This document shows positions 6,729-13,487 of a stretch of DNA of 15,260 nt, piece by piece. The stretch is from an uncultured Clostridia bacterium. Lineage in GTDB: Bacteria > Bacillota > Clostridia > Christensenellales > UBA1242. Both the position numbers and the translations under genes were made by a program. The stretch spans positions 1-15,260 of the forward strand of contig CAKVHY010000020.1 in the NCBI GenBank assembly GCA_934754335.1, given 5' to 3'. The notes below the pieces were generated by a model. The model made no database searches. It was not told the DNA's origin and worked only from the letters and a program-made list of their open reading frames with translations. Within the stretch, counting starts at the first letter, position 1; the number at the start of each line of letters is the position of its first letter.

Positions 6729-7520
6729 ATGGAAGAACTTACAAATGCGGAAAAGTTAATAGTTGAAGAAGCGGAAGCAGAAGGTGCATATAGTTTCAAG
6801 TTTGCAGATAAAGAAGGTCCTTTGGATTTGCTTTTATATATGATTAAAAAGAGCAAAGTTGAAATTGAAGATGTTAAACTTGCAGATATTACTGACCAGT
6901 ACTTATCTATAGTTAAAGAAGCACAAAACATGAATATGGAAATTGCAAGCGAGTTTATCGTTGTGGCAAGCCAGTTGTTGGAAATAAAGAGTAAGACATT
7001 GCTTCCAAAAGATGATGAAACTGAAGAAGAAGTGGTTGATGAAGAATGGCTATTAAAAATGCGACTTAAAGAGCATGAACTTATGAAAGAGATGGCAGAA
7101 AATTTGAAACCACTAGAAAATACAGATAGATTCTATAAAGCACCTGAGCCAAGTGCTGGAAAGTTTAGATTTGTTCTAAAAGATATGCAGTTAGATATGT
7201 TGCTAGATGCGTTTGTTTCTGTAATGAATAGAGTAACTCAGCAAGAAAAGAAAAATGAAACAAAAGAAGTTGAGAAAGAAAAATTTACGGTTGAGCAAAA
7301 GATTTCTTCTATTAAAGATGCACTATTGTTAAATAAAAAGGTTGGATTCAAAGAGTTGTTTTCTCCAACTGCATCTAAGAATGAGATTGTAACCACATTT
7401 ATGGCGTTGCTTGAGATGTTGAAACTGCAAGAAATTAAGGTACAACAAGATGGGCTTTTTAATGATATAACAATCGTAAAGAGAGAAGATGAAGAAGATT
7501 CGGAAAGTGAAGAAAAGTAA
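6729..7520 (+). CDS. scpA: Segregation and condensation protein A
   Basis: The kleisin subunit of the bacterial Smc-ScpA-ScpB condensin, which bridges the Smc head domains and helps organise and segregate the chromosome. The hallmark N-terminus is present (GPLDLLLYMIKKSKVEIEDV near residues 28-47, then ADITDQYL and SEFIVVASQLLEIKSKTLLP), as is a charged middle and a C-terminal winged-helix segment (VGFKELF.., TFMALLEMLKLQEIKV). The length of 263 residues is typical. AAGGGG at 6717-6722 spans the end of the protease gene and provides the ribosome binding site. scpB follows after 34 bases, the usual pairing. Confidence 0.95.
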   Translation: MEELTNAEKLIVEEAEAEGAYSFKFADKEGPLDLLLYMIKKSKVEIEDVKLADITDQYLSIVKEAQNMNMEIASEFIVVASQLLEIKSKTLLPKDDETEEEVVDEEWLLKMRLKEHELMKEMAENLKPLENTDRFYKAPEPSAGKFRFVLKDMQLDMLLDAFVSVMNRVTQQEKKNETKEVEKEKFTVEQKISSIKDALLLNKKVGFKELFSPTASKNEIVTTFMALLEMLKLQEIKVQQDGLFNDITIVKREDEEDSESEEK

Positions 7521-7554
7521 ATAAATTTCTGTTAAGATAACAAAGGGAAGAATG

Positions 7555-8313
7555 ATGGATAATTTAAAAGAGATTTTAAAATCAATATTGTTTGTTGCTG
7601 GCGATGGGGTTCAATTTTCAGACATTGCAGAAAAACTTGAAGTAGATATTGATGAAGTAAAAAAACAATTCAAAGAAATGGAGAAGGAATCTAAGGAAAA
7701 TAACGAGGGAATTCAAGTTATAATTTATAATAATAAAGCACAACTATGTTCAAATCCAAATTTTTCTGAGCAGGTTTCAACAGTTTTAAATCCAATAAGG
7801 GAAAAAGCCTTAACGAAAGCAGTTATGGATGTTTGTGCAATTGTGGCATATAGGCAACCAATTACAAGGCTTGAAATTGAAAAGATAAGAGGATTTAATA
7901 GTGACTATGCAGTTTCCACATTAATTGAAAACAATTTGATTGAAGTTGTTGGAAGAAAAGATGCTGTGGGGAAACCTTTATTATTTGGTACTACAGATAA
8001 TTTCTTAAAGAAATTTGGATTAGAGAGTTTAGATGATTTGCCAGAATATGAAAGTTTATTGGATAGAATTAAAGTTATAAAGGAAAGTGTAAACAATAAT
8101 AGTTTGTATGACTTTAGGTCTATTCCTGAAAACGAACCAAAAGAAGAAAATGCTGGTTCTGATATGCCAAGCACGGAAGATAAAATAGACACAGAAAAAG
8201 CCTTAGATGAATTAGAAGATGATATTATTAATGATATTGTAAATTCCAATAAAAGAATGGACGATATCATAGGCAAAGATTTTGATTCTGTTGATACAGA
8301 TAATTTATATTAA
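7555..8313 (+). CDS. scpB: Segregation and condensation protein B
   Basis: Partner of ScpA in the Smc condensin: two winged-helix domains that dimerise and bind ScpA. The typical core is clear (MDNLKEILKSILFVAGDGV; ALTKAVMDVCAIVAYRQPIT; IEKIRGFNSDYAVSTLIENNLIEVVGRKDAVGKP; LFGTTDNFLKKFGLESLDDLP). After residue ~180 a long acidic, low-complexity tail follows, rich in Glu/Asp and Asn, which is longer than in many homologues and is probably disordered. Two in-frame ATGs lie at 7552 and 7555; the AAAGGGA at 7542-7548 is better spaced (6 bases) from 7555, so I chose that, but one residue more is possible. Confidence 0.93.
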   Translation: MDNLKEILKSILFVAGDGVQFSDIAEKLEVDIDEVKKQFKEMEKESKENNEGIQVIIYNNKAQLCSNPNFSEQVSTVLNPIREKALTKAVMDVCAIVAYRQPITRLEIEKIRGFNSDYAVSTLIENNLIEVVGRKDAVGKPLLFGTTDNFLKKFGLESLDDLPEYESLLDRIKVIKESVNNNSLYDFRSIPENEPKEENAGSDMPSTEDKIDTEKALDELEDDIINDIVNSNKRMDDIIGKDFDSVDTDNLY

Positions 8314-8347
8314 TATATATTTTTAGAATTTTAATATGAAAAAACGC

Positions 8348-8386
8348 AAATAATAATCTCGTGAAGAACGCGATTATTATTTTTTT
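8348..8386 (+). terminator. Terminator-like hairpin after scpB that contains the start of the next gene
   Basis: An 11-bp A+T-rich inverted repeat (8348-8358 and 8372-8382) with a 13-base loop, continuing into a run of T at 8380-8386. In form it is an intrinsic terminator or attenuator 35 bases after scpB. The GTG start of the next gene (8361) lies in its loop. Confidence 0.55.
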
Positions 8387-8918
8387 AGTTGTTGTGCTTA
8401 TTATCACAACGAGAATATATATTAGAATTGAAGCAAGATATGATGTTATAAATAATAAAGGACATCTAAAATTGGTCTTGTTTAAATTTTTAACCATCTA
8501 TAATAAAGATTTTGAGATAATAGGTTTGTTTATCAAACTTATTAATAAGAAAGGTAAAATTGAAATGGTTAAGATTGATTTGCAAGATAAAAAGTTGAAG
8601 TTCTTGGCTGATTTGCAATATTATATAATTCATAAGATTTATCTATTATCTTTTAATAGCAGGCTTAATATTGGAAATGAAGATGCCATAAAAACTTGTG
8701 TTTATTATGAATCTGCAACAATTCTAAACAATATATTATTTTTCAAAATAAATAAATTTGAAAAAGATTCTTCAATTAACATGCAAATTTTCCCAACTAT
8801 TGCAGAAAATAAATTAAACATAAGTTTGAAGGTTGAGTTTATGGTTAGTATATTTGATCTCATTTATGGAGTAATGCAAGCATTTTTAGAAAAAGGAAAT
8901 TTTATATATGAAGAATAA
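8361..8918 (+). CDS. DUF2953 (YtfI-like) membrane-anchored protein
   Basis: A 185-residue protein with a hydrophobic N-terminal segment (residues ~4-18, IIIFLVVVLIITT) followed by alternating strands such as RIYIRIEARYD and HLKLVLFKFLTIYN, the look of DUF2953 proteins. This family includes B. subtilis YtfI, encoded beside ytfJ in sporulating Firmicutes, as here. The function is not established. The GTG at 8361 is the only start that keeps the membrane segment; I see no Shine-Dalgarno before it, and it lies in the loop of the 8348-8382 hairpin. The 3' end overlaps the gerW-like gene by 11 bp, implying coupling. Alternative internal starts would lose the anchor, so I trust 8361 moderately. Confidence 0.75.
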   Translation: MKNAIIIFLVVVLIITTRIYIRIEARYDVINNKGHLKLVLFKFLTIYNKDFEIIGLFIKLINKKGKIEMVKIDLQDKKLKFLADLQYYIIHKIYLLSFNSRLNIGNEDAIKTCVYYESATILNNILFFKINKFEKDSSINMQIFPTIAENKLNISLKVEFMVSIFDLIYGVMQAFLEKGNFIYEE

Positions 8919-9303
8919 AGAAAATAAAAATGAAATAAAAGAAGAGGTGTCAAACATTATAGAAAATACTTTGCAAAATATTAAAAGTATTGCAGATGGA
9001 AACACGATCATTGGGAAGCCTATTAAGGTTAATGAAAGTATAACAATAATTCCATTAAACAAAATAAATGTGGGTTATGTAATTGGAGAAAGTAATATTT
9101 CATTAAATAAAAAATCGAGCCCATCTTTAATAAATGGTAGTACAACTGGTTTTAATGTGTTCCCGTTGGGATACATCTTGATTAATAAAAATTTGGTGCA
9201 ATATGTAAATTTAGATAAAGCATATCCTTATAAAAAATTGGTTGATTTAGTAGAACAAACTGTTAAAATTTTATCATCGAAACAGGAGAAAAATAAAAAA
9301 TGA
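8908..9303 (+). CDS. ytfJ: GerW/YtfJ family sporulation protein
   Basis: Members of this family are made in sporulating cells, and B. subtilis GerW is needed for germination with some nutrients. The protein has 131 residues. Recognisable features are the N-terminal NIIENTLQNIKSIADGNTIIG, then KPIKVNESITIIPLNKINVGYVIGES, and the C-terminal PLGYILINKNLVQYVNL and KLVDLVEQTVKIL. The glycine-rich loop that many homologues carry between strands is replaced here by a Ser/Asn-rich stretch (SLNKKSSPSLINGSTT). It overlaps the YtfI-like gene upstream (11 bp) and shares ATGA with the carboxypeptidase gene downstream (9300-9303), so the three are translated in a chain. AAAGGAAA about 10 bases before the ATG is the ribosome binding site. 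Confidence 0.85.
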   Translation: MKNKENKNEIKEEVSNIIENTLQNIKSIADGNTIIGKPIKVNESITIIPLNKINVGYVIGESNISLNKKSSPSLINGSTTGFNVFPLGYILINKNLVQYVNLDKAYPYKKLVDLVEQTVKILSSKQEKNKK

Positions 9304-10439
9304 ATAAAAAGATAATTTGTCATATAACCATAGTAATATTGTCAATAATATGTATAGTTAATGTCACATATAATAATGTTTATGCCAATAGCGAAGTTGT
9401 GGCACCAGCAAAAGCAATGGTTGTTTTAGAAGGAAATACTGGCGAGGTTTTATATGAATTTAAAAAAGATTTAAGACTTCCAATGGCAAGTGTAACTAAA
9501 ATTTGTACAGCAATTCTTGCTATAGAAAATTCCGAATTAGATGAGGTTATAACTGTTGATGATAAGGCTATTGGGATTGAAGGAACTAGTATTTATTTAG
9601 ATTATGGGGAAGAGATTTCAATAAGAAATTTGCTTTATGGATTAATGCTTGCAAGTGGTAACGATTGTGCTATGGCGTTGGCATGCCATGTTGGCGGAGA
9701 AGGTGGTAGTGAAAAATTTGTTCAGATGATGAATGAGTTTGTTGCGAGTCTGGGGCTTGAAAATACTCACTTTGATAACCCTCATGGACTTGATAGTAAA
9801 ACACATTACACTTCTGCTTATGACCTTGCAAAGATTACCGCTTATGCGTTAAAGAATGAAACGTTTAGAGAAATAGTTTCAACTAAGTATAAAACTATTG
9901 AAGGAAGTGAACATTCGGGAACAAGGTATTTAAAAAATAAAAACAAATTATTGTTTACACGTGATGATTGTATTGGTGTAAAAACGGGTTTCACGGATAA
10001 TGCTGGCAGATGTCTTGTAAATGCTTCTGAGAAAGATGGCATGCAGATTATAAGTGTTGTGCTAAATTGTGGGCCAATGTTTGAAGAATGTGATCGTTTA
10101 ACAAATAAGGCATTTTCAGAATATGAGATAAAAGAATTTGTAAAACCTTATACTTTTGTTAGTAATTTAATTGTAGAAGATGGCGACAAAGAGCAGGTTG
10201 GAGTTGCAACGATTGATGGTTATTCGGCATTAATTAAGAAAGTAGATGAAGATAAATATAAAGTTGAATATGATATTCCATCATCTGTTAAAGCACCAGT
10301 CAATTTTGATACTATTATTGGCAAAGTAAAAGTTTTGTTTGATGATGAAGAAATTTACTCGGAAAACTTGTATGCTATAGATACGTCTAGAAATATTGAT
10401 ATAAAATACTTGATTGAAAATATCATAAGTAATTGGTAA
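9300..10439 (+). CDS. dacF: Serine-type D-alanyl-D-alanine carboxypeptidase (DacF/PBP5-like)
   Basis: A penicillin-binding protein of family S11 that removes the terminal D-alanine from peptidoglycan stem peptides outside the cytoplasmic membrane. A signal sequence (residues 1-29, basic start, hydrophobic core IVILSIICIV, likely cut after VYA) precedes the catalytic domain. The three active-site motifs are present: SVTK at 64-67 with nucleophile Ser64, SGN at 119-121 and KTG at 228-230. A C-terminal beta domain (~275-360) follows, with a short hydrophobic end (IKYLIENIISNW) that may touch the membrane. The length of 379 residues fits DacF. In B. subtilis dacF lies directly before spoIIAA; here it is in the same neighbourhood but separated by rluB-cmk-plsC and tRNAs. 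The dacF rather than dacB assignment is by context. Confidence 0.85.
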   Translation: MNKKIICHITIVILSIICIVNVTYNNVYANSEVVAPAKAMVVLEGNTGEVLYEFKKDLRLPMASVTKICTAILAIENSELDEVITVDDKAIGIEGTSIYLDYGEEISIRNLLYGLMLASGNDCAMALACHVGGEGGSEKFVQMMNEFVASLGLENTHFDNPHGLDSKTHYTSAYDLAKITAYALKNETFREIVSTKYKTIEGSEHSGTRYLKNKNKLLFTRDDCIGVKTGFTDNAGRCLVNASEKDGMQIISVVLNCGPMFEECDRLTNKAFSEYEIKEFVKPYTFVSNLIVEDGDKEQVGVATIDGYSALIKKVDEDKYKVEYDIPSSVKAPVNFDTIIGKVKVLFDDEEIYSENLYAIDTSRNIDIKYLIENIISNW

Positions 10440-10443
10440 AATT

Positions 10444-10471
10444 AAGGCAGGAAGTAAGTTCCTGTCTTTTT
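10444..10471 (+). terminator. Intrinsic terminator after the carboxypeptidase gene
   Basis: A 10-bp stem (10444-10453 with 10459-10468, one G-T pair) with a GTAAG loop, followed by a short T-run. It begins 5 bases after the stop codon. Confidence 0.85.
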
Positions 10472-10530
10472 GCTTAAGATTGTTAAGGTAAATTTTTTAT
10501 TTGTCAATTCAATTAATCGCTGGATTTCGT

Positions 10531-10559
10531 TTGCAAAATCAATTATTTCATTATAAAAT
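10531..10559 (+). promoter_or_regulatory. Sigma-A-type promoter of rluB-cmk-plsC
   Basis: TTGCAA at 10531-10536, 17 bases, TAAAAT at 10554-10559 (an overlapping TATAAA starts at 10552). The ribosome binding site CAGGG starts at 10565, six bases after the -10, which leaves a leader of about eleven bases. Confidence 0.8.
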
Positions 10560-10576
10560 AGATGCAGGGTATTAAA

Positions 10577-11278
10577 ATGAGAATAAATAAATTTTTAGCC
10601 AGTGCAGGAATTGGTAGTAGAAGAAAAGTTGAAGAATTGGTTACAAACGGTTTAATTACGGTGAATGGTGAGGTTGTAACAAATCTTGTAACAGATATTT
10701 CAGAAAATGATATGGTGGAGTTTAAAGGCAAAAGGGTAAGTTTGGCTGAAAATAAGGTTTACTTTATGCTTAATAAACCTAAATGCTATATTACTTCAGT
10801 TTCCGACGAGAAAGGCAGAAAAACAGTGCTAAATCTAATGAAGGGCGTTAAAGAAAGGGTCTTTCCAGTGGGCAGGTTGGATTATAACACTGAAGGTTTA
10901 CTTTTACTTACAAACGATGGAGATTTTGCTAATAGCATCATTCATCCATCAAAGCATATAAGTAAAACATATGAGGTTTTTACAAGAGTAAAACCAACCA
11001 GTTCGGGATTAAATCAATTGAAAAAAGGTGTTAATATTGATGGTGTTGCGTATATGCCTGCAATCCTTGGTCAAACAGTAAAATATAATGATGGCTTTTT
11101 AACAACTATCACAATATTTGAGGGAAAAAATCACCAAGTGAAGAATATGTTTTCATATATTGGTGCAAAAGTTTATGATTTAAAAAGAATAAAAATTGGT
11201 GAACTTACACTGGGCGATTTGCAAAATGGGAAGTTTAGAAAGTTAGACGATAATGAATTAAAGAAAATTTTTATATAA
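10577..11278 (+). CDS. rluB: 23S rRNA pseudouridine synthase, RluB/RsuA family
   Basis: Converts a specific uridine of rRNA to pseudouridine. The first ~60 residues form an S4 RNA-binding domain (MRINKFLASAGIGSRRKVEE). The catalytic domain follows, with the signature GRLDYNTEGLLLLTNDGDF at 99-117, in which Asp102 is the nucleophile, and the later EGKNHQVKNMF motif. I chose ATG 10577 rather than the in-frame ATG at 10562: family members begin MRxNKFLA, and CAGGG at 10565-10569 is spaced correctly for 10577 but would be inside the gene otherwise. Length from there is 233 residues, normal for the family. Exact target position (RluB versus RsuA) cannot be settled from sequence here; the genomic pairing with scpAB and cmk favours RluB. 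cmk follows after 12 bases. Confidence 0.9.
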   Translation: MRINKFLASAGIGSRRKVEELVTNGLITVNGEVVTNLVTDISENDMVEFKGKRVSLAENKVYFMLNKPKCYITSVSDEKGRKTVLNLMKGVKERVFPVGRLDYNTEGLLLLTNDGDFANSIIHPSKHISKTYEVFTRVKPTSSGLNQLKKGVNIDGVAYMPAILGQTVKYNDGFLTTITIFEGKNHQVKNMFSYIGAKVYDLKRIKIGELTLGDLQNGKFRKLDDNELKKIFI

Positions 11279-11290
11279 AGGAAATGGAAA

Positions 11291-11947
11291 ATGATAACTA
11301 TTGCAGTTGATGGTCCAAGCGGATCAGGGAAGAGTACGGTTACAGATATTGTAGCAAAAAAATTAAATATATTGCATTTAAATACTGGCGCGTTGTATCG
11401 TGCTGTTGGTCTTTATGCTTTGGATAATGGTCTTGACCCAAACGATGAAGAACTTATAGTTTCGAAGTTAGATAAAATTAATATTAAGATTAAATTTGTT
11501 AATGGTGAACAACGTATTATAATGAACGATGTAGATGTAACAGATAGGCTTTATTCGCTTGAAGTTAGTGACGCCTGTTCAATCACTTCGGCGTATAAGT
11601 TGGTTAGAGATAAAATCTTGCAAATCCAAAGAGATGTGGCGAATGAGCATTCTTGTATAATGGAAGGCAGAGACATAACAAGCCATGTTCTTCCAAATGC
11701 AAAATTTAAATTCTATATTGATGCAAGTCCTGAGATTAGAGCAAAAAGAAGAATGGAAGACGAGAAAAACACTGCTAAAGTTCTAGATTATAACGAAGTC
11801 CTTTCGCAAATTATTGAAAGAGATAGAAGAGATAAAGAAAGAACGTTGTGTCCATTAGTACTTGTTGATGATGCAGTTTATATTAATACAGATAACCTGA
11901 CTATTGATCAGGTTGTTGATAAGATTTTACAAATTGTTAAGAATTGA
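11291..11947 (+). CDS. cmk: Cytidylate kinase
   Basis: Phosphorylates CMP and dCMP to the diphosphates using ATP, in the cytosol, recycling cytidine nucleotides for RNA and phospholipid synthesis. The P-loop GPSGSGKS lies at residues 8-15, followed by LNTGALYRAVGLYA, the family CMP-binding stretch, and the later EGRDITSHVLPNAKFKFYID with RRMED in the lid region. The length of 218 residues is standard. AAGGAAATGG upstream gives the ribosome binding site. It lies between rluB and plsC with short gaps, the frequent clostridial order; plsC starts 9 bases after its TGA. Confidence 0.95.
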   Translation: MITIAVDGPSGSGKSTVTDIVAKKLNILHLNTGALYRAVGLYALDNGLDPNDEELIVSKLDKINIKIKFVNGEQRIIMNDVDVTDRLYSLEVSDACSITSAYKLVRDKILQIQRDVANEHSCIMEGRDITSHVLPNAKFKFYIDASPEIRAKRRMEDEKNTAKVLDYNEVLSQIIERDRRDKERTLCPLVLVDDAVYINTDNLTIDQVVDKILQIVKN

Positions 11948-11955
11948 GGTTGAAA

Positions 11956-12579
11956 ATGTTTTATTATATTTGTTTTATTTTGGCATATATACCTTTGCTT
12001 ATTTTGTACCCAATAAGGGTGATAGGTAAAAAAAATATTCCCAAGAAAGGAAAAATGATTCTTTGTTGTAATCACCAATCAAATGCCGATGTGCCGTTAA
12101 TAGCAACAAGGTTGTGCAGACGAAGATATAGATATATGGCAAAAGAAAGTTTGTTTAAAAATAAATTTTTAGGTGCAGTTCTAAAAAGTTGGGGTGGTTA
12201 TCCTATAAAAAGGGGTGAAACAGACTTGCAAGCAGTTAAAAAGACTTTGGGCTACCTTAAAGACGATAAAGCAGTTTGTATTTTCCCTGAAGGTACGAGA
12301 GTTACAACTAGTGATCAAAATAATTTAAAAGATGGAGTTATTTTGTTTGCATTAAAATCTAAAGCACCAATTGTTCCTTCAATTATGGTTAGAAAACCAA
12401 GAATTTTCAGAAGAAATAGGCTTGTGGTTGGCGAACCTTTTAATTTGTCTGAGATGGAAGAATTTAAAGATAAAAGAATTAATGACGAACTTATATCAAA
12501 GGGTAAAGAGATTTTACATAATAGAATGTTTGAATTGTTGGAAAAGTATCAGTATAAGAAAAAGAAAAAGGATAAATAA
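11956..12579 (+). CDS. plsC: 1-acyl-sn-glycerol-3-phosphate acyltransferase
   Basis: Adds the second acyl chain to lysophosphatidic acid to give phosphatidic acid, at the inner face of the membrane. The N-terminal ~20 residues are hydrophobic (ICFILAYIPLLILYPI). The acyltransferase HX4D motif is NHQSNAD (His40, Asp45), and the FPEGTR motif is at 110-115, with GGYPIKRGE at 80-88 between them. The C-terminus is strongly basic (Lys-rich). An earlier TTG at 11944 overlaps the cmk stop; ATG 11956 is better placed behind GAGGT at 11946-11950, giving 207 residues. It ends the rluB-cmk-plsC operon, and the hairpin at 12582 follows. Confidence 0.9.
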   Translation: MFYYICFILAYIPLLILYPIRVIGKKNIPKKGKMILCCNHQSNADVPLIATRLCRRRYRYMAKESLFKNKFLGAVLKSWGGYPIKRGETDLQAVKKTLGYLKDDKAVCIFPEGTRVTTSDQNNLKDGVILFALKSKAPIVPSIMVRKPRIFRRNRLVVGEPFNLSEMEEFKDKRINDELISKGKEILHNRMFELLEKYQYKKKKKDK

Positions 12580-12581
12580 TA

Positions 12582-12637
12582 TGAAGTGAACCCCATTTTG
12601 TTTTTGCGGTGCAAAAATGAGGTTCACTTCAATTTTT
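12582..12637 (+). terminator. Long hairpin terminator after plsC
   Basis: An outer perfect 11-bp stem (12582-12592 with 12621-12631) encloses an inner stem of TTTTTGC (12601-12607) with GCAAAAA (12611-12617). A short T-run follows at 12633-12637. It lies 3 bases after the plsC stop. The 50-base hairpin is bigger than the other terminators in the window. Confidence 0.7.
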
Positions 12638-12743
12638 AAGTCCTTTTTTCAATATTTAAACTTGTTTTTCTGATAAGTTTCAATTGGCGAAAAATAATAG
12701 AAGTCTTAAAAATCTTGATATTTTCTAATTAAATATAAAAACT

Positions 12744-12769
12744 AAAAAAAGTCCTATATTAGGACTTTT
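12744..12769 (-). terminator. Intrinsic terminator of the tRNA operon (minus strand)
   Basis: Bases 12747-12756 and 12760-12769 form a 10-bp stem with a 3-base loop. On the minus strand it is followed by a T-run (plus-strand A-run 12744-12750). It lies 5 bases after the 3' end of the tRNA-Tyr gene, as expected for the end of the tRNA transcript. Confidence 0.85.
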
Positions 12770-12774
12770 ATATT

Positions 12775-12859
12775 TGGTGGGAGAGGCTGGATTCGAACCA
12801 ACGAAGTCGGAGACGACGGATTTACAGTCCGTTCCATTTGGCCGCTCTGGAACTCTCCC
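12775..12859 (-). tRNA. tRNA-Tyr (anticodon GTA)
   Basis: Minus strand, 85 bases with encoded CCA. The acceptor GGGAGAG pairs with CTCTCCC; the anticodon loop CTGTAAA gives GTA, and a long variable arm (CGTCTCCGACTTCG region) marks it as class II, as in bacterial tRNA-Tyr. The T loop TTCGAAT is intact. Confidence 0.95.
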
Positions 12860-12861
12860 AT

Positions 12862-12957
12862 AATATGTTAAATTTTACTATTCTTTACTTATGATTTAAG
12901 CAAAAACAATAATTATAAAAGGGGGAAATTATTGCAAATAGTGAAGTTTAACATATT
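12862..12957. repeat. 96-bp inverted-repeat element filling the tRNA-Thr/tRNA-Tyr spacer
   Basis: Arms 12862-12882 and 12937-12957 (21 bp each) match at 19 positions; both differences would be G-U pairs in a plus-strand RNA but A-C mismatches in the tRNA precursor made from the minus strand. An inner inverted repeat (AATAATT at 12909-12915 with AATTATT at 12927-12933) is nested inside. The outer ends touch the CCA of tRNA-Thr and stand two bases from the first base of tRNA-Tyr. Confidence 0.75.
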
Positions 12958-13033
12958 TGGAGCTGGTGATAGGAATCGAACCCACAACCTGCTGATTACA
13001 AGTCAGCTGCTCTACCGATTGAGCTACACCAGC
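12958..13033 (-). tRNA. tRNA-Thr (anticodon TGT)
   Basis: Minus strand, 76 bases with encoded CCA. Acceptor GCTGGTG pairs with CACCAGC; D arm GCTC...GAGC; anticodon stem GCTGA/TCAGC with loop CTTGTAA, giving TGT; T loop TTCGATT. Confidence 0.95.
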
Positions 13034-13081
13034 ATATAAAACAACTATTTAGCAACAATTTAATTTGAATTCCAATCTAAA

Positions 13082-13157
13082 TGGTGCCTCGGGGCGGAAT
13101 CGAACCACCGACACAAGGATTTTCAGTCCTTTGCTCTACCGACTGAGCTACCGAGGC
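13082..13157 (-). tRNA. tRNA-Phe (anticodon GAA)
   Basis: Minus strand, 76 bases with encoded CCA. Acceptor GCCTCGG pairs with CCGAGGC; anticodon stem AAGGA/TCCTT with loop CTGAAAA, giving GAA; T loop TTCGATT. Confidence 0.95.
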
Positions 13158-13166
13158 AAACATAAT

Positions 13167-13243
13167 TGGCGACCTGAAGGGGACTCGAACCCCTGACCTC
13201 TAGCGTGACAGGCTAGCGTTCTAACCAGCTGAACTACCAGGCC
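13167..13243 (-). tRNA. tRNA-Asp (anticodon GTC)
   Basis: Minus strand, 77 bases with encoded CCA. Acceptor GGCCTGG pairs with TCAGGTC, including two G-T pairs; anticodon stem CTAGC/GCTAG with loop CTGTCAC, giving GTC; discriminator G, as usual for tRNA-Asp. Confidence 0.95.
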
Positions 13244-13274
13244 ATGAACTATTATGTTTATCTAATCGGAATTT

Positions 13275-13351
13275 TGGTGGGCCTTCACGGACTTGAACCG
13301 CGGACCGACCGGTTATGAGCCGGTTGCTCTAACCAACTGAGCTAAAGGCCC
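13275..13351 (-). tRNA. tRNA with CAT anticodon (elongator Met or lysidine-modified Ile)
   Basis: Minus strand, 77 bases with encoded CCA. Acceptor GGGCCTT pairs with AAGGCCC; anticodon stem ACCGG/CCGGT with loop CTCATAA. It lacks the three G-C pairs of an initiator anticodon stem. The body (CCTTTAGCTCAGTTGG, CGGCTCATAACCG) resembles Bacillus tRNA-Ile with CAT that is modified by TilS, so the Ile identity is a real alternative to Met. Confidence 0.9.
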
Positions 13352-13375
13352 GAACAAAAGTATTTTAACTTTTAT

Positions 13376-13452
13376 TGGTCGGGGTGAAGAGACTCGAACT
13401 CCCGGCCCCTTGATCCCAAATCAAGTGCGCTACCAAACTGCGCTACACCCCG
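13376..13452 (-). tRNA. tRNA-Pro (anticodon TGG)
   Basis: Minus strand, 77 bases with encoded CCA. Acceptor CGGGGTG pairs with CACCCCG; the anticodon stem CTTGA/TCAAG with loop TTTGGGA gives TGG. It is the first gene of the tRNA operon, about 35 bases downstream of the -10 box. Confidence 0.95.
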
Positions 13453-13487
13453 AAATTCAATAAGTGCTACATAGTGTAACAAGCATA

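Noticed and set aside
8336..8353. Five-codon minigene (ATG AAA AAA CGC AAA TAA) before the YtfI-like gene
   Set aside because: It has no Shine-Dalgarno and is short enough to arise by chance in A-rich DNA, so it is not listed as a leader peptide.
12371..12589. Second + strand open frame inside plsC
   Set aside because: It is a frame shadow of plsC; the plsC frame has family motifs throughout, and the shadow has none and no ribosome binding site.
12582..12631. Insertion sequence end or MITE
   Set aside because: No flanking duplication and no transposase nearby; kept only as a terminator with a note in the findings.
12775..13452. tRNA gene as a prophage or island attachment site
   Set aside because: I find no integrase, no direct repeat of a tRNA 3' end and no mobile genes beside the cluster.
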